From Gnetum montanum (lineage: Eukaryota; Streptophyta; Gnetopsida; Gnetales; Gnetaceae), in the NCBI GenBank assembly GCA_015680685.1, contig MNCI01014516.1:1-64000 (forward strand): DNA of 64,000 nucleotides. The letters are read 5' to 3'. Shown here piece after piece: positions 32,276 through 43,000 of this stretch. The translations under genes and the position numbers were made by a program. The first letter of the stretch is position 1; every line of letters begins with the position of its first letter. The notes under the pieces were generated by a model that saw only the letters and a program-made list of their open reading frames with translations, was not told the DNA's origin and made no database searches.

Positions 32276-32971
32276 TTGATGATCGACATGGCAAGTCAAT
32301 CCAACACAGACAATGACTCCTATGTTATAGATTCCATTAGCAGAGGTGGCAAGCCCAAATCTATGCAACAACCTTTTATGATCCATGTGCCTCCTAACAA
32401 GGAAAAGGTCCCCTTAGCCTCCAAAAGCGAAAGGCCTTCCTTTTTTATCAAAGTGCCACCTTGGGCATCCAAAACACCCTTTGTGGTCAAAGTTCTAAAC
32501 CAATCATTTGCTAAGACATTAAATTGGCATGATGCAACAACAACAACTACTAAGCAACCTTTCATCATGAAGGTGCCACAACAAGTTAGTCACATAAAAA
32601 GCCCTACAACAACTCCTAAACTACCCTTTGTCATAAGGATCCCACAACGTGATGGTGCCTCACCTACCCAAAGCCCAATAATGGACAATGTCCCAATCTC
32701 TCCTCCCTCAAGGGTCGACCCCACTAGCAACCTAGGTAGGCCCACCAAATGGCAATGCAAGAGGACAAACAAGCACCTCGAAACCCCCATGGCCAAAGCA
32801 AAGGCCACAACTAGCAAGAAACAACCAAAAACTGGGACCCATAGCCCCAAGCAAGCCAAGAAAACCAAGCCCAAGTTCCCTACGCGAGAGATCTGTCTCT
32901 CAAGCCACATGGAGGAAATGAAGGCCAACACAACAACTAATGACAAGGACTTCGTAGCTCCACTAACCTAG
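32276..32971 (+). CDS. Lys/Pro-rich linker segment between Gag and protease (231 codons)
   Basis: Long open frame with repeated blocks of the type PFMIHVPP, PSFFIKVPPWA, PFIMKVPQ and PFVIRIPQ, that is PF-[FIV]-x-[KHR]-[VI]-P. This short repeat also appears in the 49.4 and 53.5 kb relatives. The end is basic and Lys-rich. It is probably a flexible spacer in the polyprotein. No enzyme motif. Confidence 0.5.
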   Translation: MMIDMASQSNTDNDSYVIDSISRGGKPKSMQQPFMIHVPPNKEKVPLASKSERPSFFIKVPPWASKTPFVVKVLNQSFAKTLNWHDATTTTTKQPFIMKVPQQVSHIKSPTTTPKLPFVIRIPQRDGASPTQSPIMDNVPISPPSRVDPTSNLGRPTKWQCKRTNKHLETPMAKAKATTSKKQPKTGTHSPKQAKKTKPKFPTREICLSSHMEEMKANTTTNDKDFVAPLT

Positions 32972-33159
32972 GTAAAATAAACACTTAAGAAAAATAACAC
33001 AATGTTGAGTGTGTATGACCTAGTCATGACTTCATCTGCTCACTACCAAGCATTGGCCCGAATCTTGGCATCCATTCCTATTATGGAGGACATCACTGCA
33101 AATGGAGCATCCATCCATGCAATGATGTTACCCCCTACACCATAGGAATTAGGTTCAAC

Positions 33160-33748
33160 ATCTCTAGCCTTTCACGACAAGGCAGTCAAAGTCAACCCCG
33201 AACAAGGGGAGGTTATTGTAACTACACTATCCATTAACATACGTGTTGGGCAATGTACCATCTACAAAGTGCATGTCGATGATGGTGCAGCAACAAACGT
33301 CGTCTTATACTCCATCATCGATAAGCTAGGCTTGGTGGACAAAATCAAGCCAACCAAAACCATGTGTCTAAAATCCTTCAACCGATCATGTGTCATAGTT
33401 AGGGGTACAATCAACTTAGCCTTCGTGGTAGGAGAGAAATTCCCCACTAACGCAAATTTCACTATCATAGAGGAGATGCCAGGTTTCAACATGATTCTAA
33501 ATAGGCCTTGGCTAGCCCAACTAAGGGTCATCTCCTCTCCCATCCACCAAGAAATCCACCTTCCATACAAAGATGGTCAAGTTATCATCCATGGTGAAAA
33601 TTCCTCCTCTTTGACTATCCATGACATACACATGGCACAAGTTTTGGAAGAGGAGTTTCTTGGTGGTACACCTACGACAACCAATGCAACACCTAAGGCT
33701 GACACACCCGAACAAGTGGTTATAGACAACAACCTACCAAAGCTTTAA
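33160..33748 (+). CDS. Retropepsin-type aspartic protease, last ORF of the element
   Basis: The open segment 33269-33748 has MHVDDGAATNVVLYSIIDKL (catalytic region D-D-G-A in place of D-S/T-G), LKSFNRS, and FNMILNRPWLAQLRVISSP, which corresponds to the ILGRPWL block of Tat-type proteases. Upstream in the same frame RVGQ-like residues lead into it. The frame ends at 33748 with a stop and no RT follows. Protease would mature the Gag precursor. The Asp-for-Ser/Thr change may reduce or abolish activity. Confidence 0.7.
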
Positions 33749-35592
33749 ACACCCCCTAATCCACACCTAATTAGGAAGCAACTATGTGATCAAGAATTTT
33801 CCTTGGCCAAAAACACGTTAAGCACCAACTCACCCCTTGCCTCCATTGGCCATGCATTTTTTGTTTTTTCGTGGGTTGCATTTGTTCATGCATTGACATT
33901 TCACCTGCTTGCCTAGTTTACACACTACTTTACTTTGTTGATGCATTTCTACTTTTTTTGCACATTCATCTACTTAGCTTATGCATTGCATTTGAAAAAC
34001 AATAAAAACATATGGCCTAAAAAGTACTTAAACTAGCCTACGACCTAAAATGGTCTAAAAATATCACTTTTTACATTGCTTTCCTTTCATTCATCCATTT
34101 TAACTTTGTTTACGACAAGTGTTGCTTGTTGTTGTTTTCTTTCTAGTTGATTTTTGTAGGATCGTGTAGGCACACAACATGACCATGCATGCAGCATCGT
34201 ACCTTACACAAGCAAGGTAAGCACCAGCCGCTATGACTATAAACTAGCATAGACAATCCATTATGACTATAAACTGGCACAAATTGTCCTTGGTTCATGA
34301 CATTAAAATAGCACAACAACTCATCCTTGGGTCATGACATTAAACTGGCACAACATCTACTTTCCGCTACAACATTAAAATAGCATCCAATAGTCTGCTA
34401 GGACTATAAACTAGCACATCACACTCTGCCAAGACCTTCAACTATATTCACAGTCTGCTAGAGAGCAGCCTTGGAAGCACTCATAAGATCATCACCTCCC
34501 AAAATTTTGGTGATCTTTTGGAGAACTTGCCATTAGTGTAGCCTTTAGAGGACTCATAGCATCATCACCTTGGCACTTTCACTAGATTCTTGAGCACTTA
34601 CAACTGGCACAACATTTGACACATTTGCAGCATCTTTGCATCTAGCACCTGTAGCATCTTCACATTTGACATTTGCACTTACTTTCCATATTTTGTGGTT
34701 TTCTTATCTTCTTGGAGTTTTGTTTGCAAGACGAAGCCTCAGAGGTGGTCATGCAGAGATGCATCTCATTACAGCAGCAAGTCACCACATTGATCTAATG
34801 TGCATGATTGGACTAGTTAAGCCACTCAAGAGTGCACCTCCCCCCTCATCCTTATTACAACCTATGCACATTCACTCCATTATCCTAATATCCTCTCATC
34901 TCCCACATACTCATGATTATACATTCCTTGGATGGATATACATTATGATGCACATGGCATTCTCTTCACATCAACTATAGAACCCATGGTCGATGTAACA
35001 CAATTCATCCTATGGGATTCCTTTTTTGCATGGTAAAAGCCTAAGTGGATGTAACATGAATCATCTCTGGGAGGAAACATCTATCCTATAGATTCAATGT
35101 GATGCATCAAAACAAAGTCCATCCTCTCGATGACCAACTTGCAGCTAACATTTAGTAGTAAGTCGAACCCAAATAAGGTTTGCCTCACAAAAAAGAAAAA
35201 GAAAATGGGGAAAAGCACATCCTAAAGAAAATTGACAATGTTTCAGCTTCGAAAGTGGCCTAGCCTTAGATTGAATTTGATGCTCTAATAGGCACTCTGA
35301 TGAGAGGTTAACATTTCAGAGGTGAACCACTTCATGTCATGGTCATTGTCAGCCATGCTGAATCTGCATCTTACATCATGATCCACTATTTTCATTTCAT
35401 TCCCACAATTCAAATTTCATCTCTCTAGCATTTCCTATATCCCTTGTCCCCTAGCATAACCTTATTTCCATAACACTCTTGAGCATGGTAAAATGACATT
35501 TGATCTTATGCCAATGAGTGATGCTGGCAACATGTCTACTTTGGTGTTTTGTAATTCTTTGTTGACATCTCTTGGGCCACTCCTTCAAATGT
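33749..35592 (+). other. Non-coding 3' part of gag-protease element with ACTATAAACTGGCAC repeats
   Basis: No pol homology. At 34220-34430 variants of GACTATAAACTGGCACA and GACATTAAACTGGCACAAC recur every 35-50 bases. A similar set occurs inside the gag region at about 30990-31075 (ATGATGTTAAACTAGCAA). The relatives have GGCCTAAAACTGGCAAG-type repeats in the same position (50700-50830, 54960-55050). Confidence 0.55.
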
Positions 35593-35609
35593 CAAAAAAT
35601 AGGGGGCAT
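35593..35609 (+). other. Polypurine tract
   Basis: CAAAAAATAGGGGGCAT immediately before the TG that opens the 3' LTR. This is the plus-strand primer of reverse transcription in LTR elements. Confidence 0.75.
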
Positions 35610-37070
35610 TGAAACACCACAAAATTTTGGGTCTCAACATCATGACTAAAATTTTGGCTAAGTGTCAAAATGATGGCACTTTGCCAAAAATTTTTCAAAG
35701 TGTTGGGTGTAGTCAGCTCCACCTACTAGATTTGGAAAATTTTTCAAAGTGTCAGAAAAATGGTACTTTCTACATAGATATTACGCTGTGTAGCATAGTG
35801 CAATGTAGCACCATGTCACATTATGTAGTGTAGCACAATGTAGCATCGTGTCACATTGTGCAGCGTAGCGCAGCAGTGAGCACAGCATAGCATAGTTTTC
35901 AATCTATGCAACGTAGCACAACGTAGTCAACTTGACACTACAAGCATCCCGTGTCCTGCATGTAACATGGGACAAGCATAGTAGATAGTGTGGTCCCACC
36001 CACTTCATTGCCATGTGGCACTTGATCCACATTTTGGACTAACCCCAGCCCTATAAATACCCTTGGAATCCTAATGTTTCAACAATTGACATTCCTTGAC
36101 TATTGGCATTCCCCAACAATTGGATTCCTTGACAATTGGCATTCCCCAATAGTTGGCATTCCTTGACTGTTGGCATTCCCCAACAGTTGGATTCCTTCAC
36201 TATTGGCATTCCCCAATAGTTGGATTCCTTGACTATTGTCATTCCCCAATAGCTGACATTCCTTGACTATTGGCATTCCCCAATAGTTGACATTCCTTTA
36301 CTGTTGGCATTCCCTAACAGTTGGATTCCTTGACTGTTGGCATTCCCCAACAATTGGATTCATTGACTATTGGCATTCCCCAACAGTTGGATTCATTGAC
36401 TATTGGCATTCCCAAGTGGTTGGCATTCCTTGGATGTGAGCATTTGTAAGCACAGAGCTTCTGGTAGTTAGCGAGGGGGGGGGGGGGGGGGCAAGAAGAT
36501 TGGTGAGTAGAAGGGTGATGAGTAGTAAATCCCAGCATTGGAGTCTCCTAAATCTCTCTCCCACTCCAATGTAGTAGCTCTTAGTTCAGCAAGCATCAGC
36601 TTATTTGTACCTACCTGCACCACGTCTGTAGCATCGCAGGAGCTGTGATCATATAGTTCCTTTGGTTAGCTGTGCTAGTCCAAAGCTAAACACTAGTTGT
36701 ACACATCCATCATTCAAACAAAAATTAGATCCCTTGATTTTGGGATGGTGCATCTCCTTATCCAAACTCTCATTCTATTTTACTATAGTGTATATGTTGC
36801 ATCTTCATGTATTTGTTTATGTTTATTGTCTAGGTTACATACTTTGATACGCTTTTTCTATTGCGAGTGCTATGTTCTCTTTCATTTCAACCTCTGCATG
36901 TTACATTCTAAAATTACTATTTGCAAATGGTTATTAGACACCACGTAAGTCTCTGTCTAATCGACCAGACTGTTTAGAGCATCCCATTTCTATTTTCTCC
37001 AACATGGCCCTCGCACAGATTCAGGTTAGGCTATGCACCTGATAACCTCTCGGTGTTCTAGCCACTGGCA
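35610..37070 (+). repeat. 3' LTR of gag-protease element (1461 bp)
   Basis: Starts TGAAACACCACAAAATTTTG and ends GCCACTGGCA. Aligns with 28809-30068 along its length, with TATA box at 36051 and a 17-base G run at 36475-36491. It is ~200 bases longer because its hairpin array has about ten units, not four. Confidence 0.85.
36079..36432 (+). repeat. Hairpin-unit array, 3' LTR (about 10 units)
   Basis: About ten 33-34 base units. Stem arms are CTATTGG/CCAATAG in some units and CTGTTGG/CCAACAG in others, over the same CATTCC loop. The peptide repeats obtained by translating this array on the minus strand (NYWGMPIVKES-like) are an artefact of the period and not evidence of a gene. Confidence 0.8.
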
Positions 37071-40000
37071 TTTTTGGAAGCTACAAAACCTTCTACCAAA
37101 CTTAATGTAGAAGAATTTTTATCTCTTTAAATATTTCTAATCCCAACATAATTAAAGTTTTCTTAGCTTTCCAAAGGCTTTTTCTCTTCTATGTTTGGAG
37201 AATATTAGAAGATTTCTCACATCAAATCCATAGTGCTAAAGTTATTCTTATCCGAGTCTTCTAAGTGTTGCACCTAGAATCTACAATGGTTGTTGAAAAA
37301 TCAAATGCATCAGATATTCTCAACAATCTTAAAATCCACCCATCCATCTCCATTTACAACATTGGGATAGTAAGGTAAGGAATTTTAGGCTTTCCTTTTC
37401 AACAATCAAGGAAAATTCTTGAGGCTTTTAGCAACCACGGTGAGGAAGATTAAGTCAAGTAGTTAAGATCTACTAGGTACCAAGTTCTCACCATTTTTAA
37501 AAATTTTTCATAGTTTTGTGAAAACATTTTTTCAACTCTAGGCTTATCTAGGTTGAAATTTTTCAATCTATTTATGTTGAATTAAAGGTTAGACTATTAG
37601 TTATAGAAGAATCAAGATTTGAACTTTTAGTAATGGATTGAGGGAGATTTAGGTTTTATTCCCAAATCTATGCTCAACATTTTTTGCTCTATCCCTAGTC
37701 AAATTTGGCTTAAATTTAACATTTTACTAGATAGTATATGCTAAGATTTTGCAATTTTGATTACATAGATATGTTATTTTTGGTATTTTAATTGTACTAG
37801 AGGTAGAAGTATATTTTTTAAATTTTTACTACATTTTTAATGAATTGAACAATCTAATTTTTAGTTTTCTGACCAATTTTGTTGAAATTTTGCAATTTTT
37901 CAATGGGAAAACTAACAGAGTTGGAAACGTTTTAGGCACCTATGATTAGTGTTTTTGATCTTTGGGAATGATGGAAATAGTGTAGAAGTGTTTTGTATGA
38001 ATTTTGAAATTTTTTACATATTTTTCCCAGTGTTTTTCGGTAGTCAATCTATTGCAAACTAGGTTTTTGGTCAAAATTTTAGTTGAAAATTGGCATAATT
38101 GTGATTTTTTATACACTTGGATTGAAATGTTGATGGTTAATTTGTTGTTGGGAACATGTTCTTTGCACTAGTAGCCAAAATAATTTTTTAACAATTCTTC
38201 CTAGTCTCCAAGTTCTATATTGATTAGTTTGGGTTTTGTTTGCATAGTTTTGGTTTTTCATGCTTAGATTGATAGCGTTGGGTGCTTAGGCTTGGTTTGT
38301 AAGTGTTATGGGATTTTTTAAATTTTTTTCATCAATGTATAGCACCTTATAGACAAATCAATTCCAATGTACAAGAAGCTTTACTGCATTTTGTGGAAAG
38401 ATGTGGCAACATTTAGGCCACAAGAATTAAGAAATCTATACTTCTTATTTCCACTTTTCCACCATCTTCAATTTTTAAGCTTGTATGAACTATTTGACCA
38501 TTAATTTATGAAAAAATCTATTAATTGAATTCCAATATATCATTCTTGGCCTCTAATTATGTCAAAATTTCATTTTCATGTCAATAGTTTGTGAAAATGC
38601 TTGTTTCAAAGTTTTATAGACCAACTGTTTGTGAAAATGTTTAATTTTTTTTCCCCATATCGATGAAAGTGTTAAAGCTATTATTTAGTTTATATTGTAA
38701 AGGTAATTACATTGGTATACTTTCTTATTTCTTATGTTTTGGATTTAGTGGCAAAGCTATCATGCTAGTGGTTATTTTGATTTAAAGTTTGCTAATTTTT
38801 ATTGTAACAGTTATATGGTTTTTATGTTCTAATAATTATGAGATTTGGCTATGTACAAGGCCTTGCTAAAATCCATTTTTATCATGGTGGAGTTGGTTGA
38901 AATCCTATGTTGCACTTTGAAAACCATAAAAAAGAGTCTAAACCTGAATATGTGCATTAATAGAAAAATTCTAATATGGTTTAGAACTAACGTAAGGGAA
39001 TTCTTGGCCTTTTTGCTATACAACTATAGTGTGATCATGTGATCACACTTTATAGTGAATGTTGACTACGTCATCATAGAGATCCTCTTGATAGGGGTCT
39101 TCCACTTGCATCCTACAGCTCATAGTGGATGATTGTGACACTCAGAGGGATATAGAGCATAATATAACCTTGTTTTTAGTGGGAGTTAGATAGTTATCTC
39201 AAATTTAGAAAATGGTTGTGTACTTACAATATGATTTTAACAACACCTTGATGATAGGCCATAGGATAAACACACTCTTTCAAAACCCTCTAGAAACTAT
39301 CTAGCTGCTAGAATGATAACTCTAATTTCCATTGTTATATTTGTTCATTTTTTAGCTCTAAGGTTTTTCAGTTCTAATTTTTTTGATGCTTTATTTTTTT
39401 TTATTTTTTTGTAGATATAGGGTACATCCCAAGGGACTAGTGAGGAATGACCAAATCTTATCTATGGCTCATAAAGCATTGGAAGAATTTAGGTAAGGTG
39501 AGGTTGTGAAAGTGAAGGTGCTCAATCAACTTGAAGCTGAGTTTAGTACATACCATATATGATATTCCCATGTATACAAAATAAATAAATCCATCACTCA
39601 TGGACATAGATGATGGCTCACATAGACTTAGGAGCTCATCCACCAACTCATCTTAAGGTTATAGCCTTTCCTAAGCCTAGTAAGTAAACATTGTTTTATA
39701 TGATCAATAATTTTTAGTATTTATGATTTCTTTCAAGTTTTTATGGGTTTTTCCTTTTTTATTGCTTAAAGTTTTCATACTTTCAAGAGGCATGTTATAG
39801 TTTCATTTTGATGCATAAGTCTACGATTGTTGTGATTGTCGCAAAATGTTCCAAGAAAAGAATTCAACTCAAGTTCCTTGAAGTAGACTTTGCAGAAGAA
39901 TGGTTGGTGGAAAAAGCTTCTATGGACATCCAACAAATGCTTATCGATGCAAGTTTGTATGATGTTTTCATGTTTCCTAGTCTAATGATGTCACCTATTA

Positions 40001-40524
40001 AGATATTAAACATGATTGACTCTTTTGATAAGGGGATCATCAAATTCATCACTCATATTTATGGTTATCTTGTTATGTTGAGAATTAATGCATATGTTTG
40101 GCAATATCTTTGGCATATCCTATAGTAGTGCCAAGGTTACCACTAGAGTAGGAAAAGATATAGGCTGTATAGAAGAAATGGAATCTTGACTTAACCCTTC
40201 TCCTTGTGCAACATTGACTTTTAATAAGTGTCTAGTTGAAGAAGCTGATGAGACCTACCCCCTTTTCTATGCTAGGGCCTTTCCACCATTAATATCATAA
40301 AATAAGACTATAGGAGTTCAGTAGGCTTGGACCATGAAAAAGATGTTAAATGATAACTCTACATTTAATTGGGCTAGCCACTTGGTTGTTGGCATAAGGG
40401 ATGAAATCAAAAAGATCTACAATAATCTTGATAATATTTATCATGTACATTTTACATTCTTCTTTGCATATCTTAAAAGATTTGAGAAGTTCTTAGTGAT
40501 CAAGAGATATAGAGAATGGATTGT
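37071..40524 (+). pseudogene. Putative intron-bearing gene or TE gene, unknown function
   Basis: A coding-like segment at about 37360-37468 (NNQGKFLRLLATTVRKIKSS) ends at GGTACCAAG. A T-rich stretch of about 1.95 kb follows, ending TTTTTTTGTAG at 39418. Next comes a short exon-like piece (RNDQILSMAHKALEEF, to TTTAG|GTAAGG at 39493), then open segments 39808-40125 (IQLKFLEVDFAEEWLVEKAS) and 40334-40524 (NDNSTFNWASHLVVGIRDEI). The first part is repeated inverted at 51300-52370. Splice sites are inferred by eye. I recognise no family. The copia-like element at 40525 interrupts its end. Confidence 0.3.
39024..39055. repeat. Short perfect-core palindrome
   Basis: CTATAGTGTGATCA, a TG centre and TGATCACACTTTATAG can fold back with a 9 bp perfect core. 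No neighbouring gene start or terminator explains it. Confidence 0.6.
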
Positions 40525-41648
40525 TGACCTTTTGATGTGTCAAATGTTAAGTAAAATGGACTACAAGGATGATTTTATATTTGTGTGGCTGATTGTGTTT
40601 TTAGGGTAAGAGTGTAGACAATGTCTTTATAGACCTCAAGGACATACAAGCAAAGTTGACGTCATCAAGATTTGGGAGTGAGATGAGGAAGACATGAGAA
40701 AGTTCAAGAACTTAGACAAAAAATGAAGAATTCAAAGTACAAAGGAAGGTGAAGAAATACATCTCCAAGAAATAAAAGTCATCTTATAAGAATTGAATGT
40801 AGCATAGGAGAAGATATCTCTACAGAGATGTCTTTTTGATGAGAAAGACATCTTTCATCAGAAGAAAACATCTTTGTAGAATGAAGGCCAATTGTAGAAA
40901 GATGTGTTTCACCAGAAGAAGACATCTTCCTAGAATGGAGACCAAATGCAGAAAGATGTCTCAATAATGACTAAGATGTCTTTAGTAACCATTATCTAGC
41001 CATTGCATGAACTCCAAGGTGATTTAGAAAACATAGTGGCTATAAGAAGATATTATTCTCATTGGAAATATGCAAGCTTTTGTATTATCATTCTGTAATC
41101 ATCAAGAAATCATTGCATTCATTATTGTTCCCCATTGTATAATCATTTTTCTATTTGTAATTGGTCAAAGTGAGCTATGCCTCAAAGTGTAAGGATAAAC
41201 AACATTAGTTTCATGCTTTCCTTGTGATTGTTGTTCCCTTTTGTTGCCCTATGGAGGTGATGTGCTTCTTGTAGGAAGGCATCTTGATTGAGCTTATCAA
41301 GATCCTATAGGATTGAGTGTTGGTGTAGTGCCACAACACTCTGAAGCAAAGCTCAAGTTGTAATGATTGTGAAATCTTAGAAACCACTTTCTAAGCTTGT
41401 TGGGACCTTGTGAGGTTGAGTGGATTTGTAGTGTTGAATCACTTCATTGTGGAGCCTAAATCTTGTATAGGATGTGGTACCCTTCAAACCACATTTGAGA
41501 GCAACAAAGTTTGGAGGTGTACTTGTGAACTATCCTCTAAGTGTCAACTATCCAAGTTGGGAAACCATGTTAAATTTGGTGTGTGGTTTATCTCAAAGCA
41601 TTTAAATTTGAAAAACTTTTTGATCCCCACCCCCCTTCTAAGTTCACA
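40525..41648 (+). repeat. 5' LTR of copia-like element (~1124 bp)
   Basis: Starts TGACCTTTTGATGTGTCAAA, ends TTCTAAGTTCACA. The first ~360 bases align with 44888-45250. Contains a cluster of AGATGTCTTT and AAGACATCTT motifs (40740-40990), which are reverse complements of one another. Confidence 0.7.
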
Positions 41649-41657
41649 ATCCATAAG

Positions 41658-41670
41658 TGGTATTGAAGCC
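41658..41670 (+). other. Primer-binding site, initiator tRNA-Met type
   Basis: TGGTATTGAAGCC, a one- or two-base variant of TGGTATCAGAGCC, the primer-binding site complementary to plant initiator tRNA-Met used by most Ty1/copia elements. Located 9 bases after the LTR end. Confidence 0.75.
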
Positions 41671-41708
41671 TAGTACACATCTTCATCATCAACATTAAAG
41701 AGTGAACA

Positions 41709-43000
41709 ATGGAGGGGACATCTTATACAAATCCACACATATTTGTTGGATTCGACTTCACCTACAAGAAAGCTAAAATGCAAGGATTCTTTGAATCCAT
41801 GGCATTTGAAGTTTGGGAGTCAATCCTTGAAGGCTACACTCTACTTGTTGATAGCTCCACTGGCATCATCAAGCCTTGCAACAAATGGACTCAAGAAAAG
41901 AAAGATAAGTTTATGTTTGATTCAAAAGAAAATAATTGTTTATATTTCTCTTTGAATAAATCTCAATTTAATATAGAATAGAAGGATGTAAAATGACCAA
42001 AGAAATTTGACAAACTTTAGAAGCTACTTATGACGTAACCTCTATTGTCAAACAATCTAAATTGTTAGTTTTGCAAAGTGAATATGATAAACTCAAAATC
42101 AGAGAAGGTGAGAAAATAAAAGAGTACTTCTCTAGAGCGAATAATATTATTGTAGCTATTAGAGATACAAGTAAAGTTTTTCCCAAGAGTAATGTCATCA
42201 TCAAAATTTTCAGAACTCTTCAACTAGAGTTCAAACCAAAGGACACAGCTATGGATGAAATTAGAGATTTCTCTAATCTAAAATTTGAAGAACTTCAAAG
42301 TGCATAAAATGAATCTCATAAGTGAAGCAATCATCCAAGAAAGACATATTTTTCTAAGGACTACCTCCAAGGAGAATTAGCTCAATGAGCATGATGAGGG
42401 TAGTGAAGATGAGATTACCTTTCTCTTAAGAAAGCTCCAACAATTTCTAACAAGAAGAAGCAAGGCATCATTTAAATAAGGACCTAATATATTTAAAGGT
42501 AAAGAAAAAGGTAGAAATTTTTTGAATTTTAACTTATATTTCTCATCTATAGAATGTTGGGTTTGTGGAGGAAGGCGCCATATGGGCTTTGAATATCCTA
42601 GTGATAGCAGGGTACAACCAAAGAATAAATCCAATGATGAGGACTCAAAAAATACCAACTTTTATATAAGTTGGGATGATAGTGAGTAAATTGAAGAAGA
42701 AGCATTCAATTCTTCTAAAGATTCACATCTCATATGCATGTCAGTTATAGATGAAAATTCTTCACATATGGCTAACCAAGGTGGTAAGTGTAACAAAAGG
42801 TATAGTGAACTTAAAGAAGAAATTTTTCTTTTACATTATTTGATTAGGAAGGCAAAGAAATTTTCAATTTATAAGCTATATGTTATTCACACAAAAGTAA
42901 ATGGAGAGATCTCAGACATAAATAATGAGATTCAACAACTGACCTCTTTAAATAAGGATTGCAAAAAGGTTCAAGAAAATAAGTCGCTTGAAAAATAGCC
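41709..43000 (+). pseudogene. Copia-type Gag (broken)
   Basis: Segment 1 (41709-41981): FVGFDFTYKKAKMQGFFESM, then WESILEGYTLL and NKWTQEKKDKFMFDSK, the start of copia Gag. Segment 2 (42062-42307, other frame): LLVLQSEYDKLKIREGEKIK, then EYFSRANNIIVAI and FKPKDTAMDEIRD. A knuckle follows at about 42550-42595 (CWVCGGRRHMGFEYP, with Y in the last Cys position). Segment 3 (42738-42998) is Lys/Glu-rich and probably coiled coil (LHYLIRKAKKFSIYKLYVIH). Stops at 41979 and 42305 break it. Gag forms the particle and binds RNA. Confidence 0.75.

Larger units (their letters stand above)
28809..37070 (+). mobile_element. Complete LTR retrotransposon with gag and protease only (non-autonomous)
   Basis: Two LTRs (28809-30068 and 35610-37070), a primer-binding-site-like motif at 30089, gag and protease frames from 30382 to 33748, a non-coding 3' part, and a polypurine tract at 35593. 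The whole internal region contains no RT, RNase H or integrase, so mobility would need another element's enzymes. LTR sequence and structure are clearly paired but diverged, so the copy is old. I could not find a convincing target-site duplication. Confidence 0.85.

Noticed and set aside
32320-32946. Two minus-strand ORFs (82 and 118 codons)
   Set aside because: Antisense shadows of the Gag-protease linker of the 28.8 kb element.
36079-36432. Possible CRISPR array
   Set aside because: Units are contiguous with no unique spacers, occur in both LTRs of a retrotransposon, and the DNA is eukaryotic.
28804-37075. Target-site duplication for the 28.8 kb element
   Set aside because: Bases before 28809 (AAACT) do not match those after 37070 (TTTTT); none could be called, either because of age or because the LTR right edge is a few bases off.
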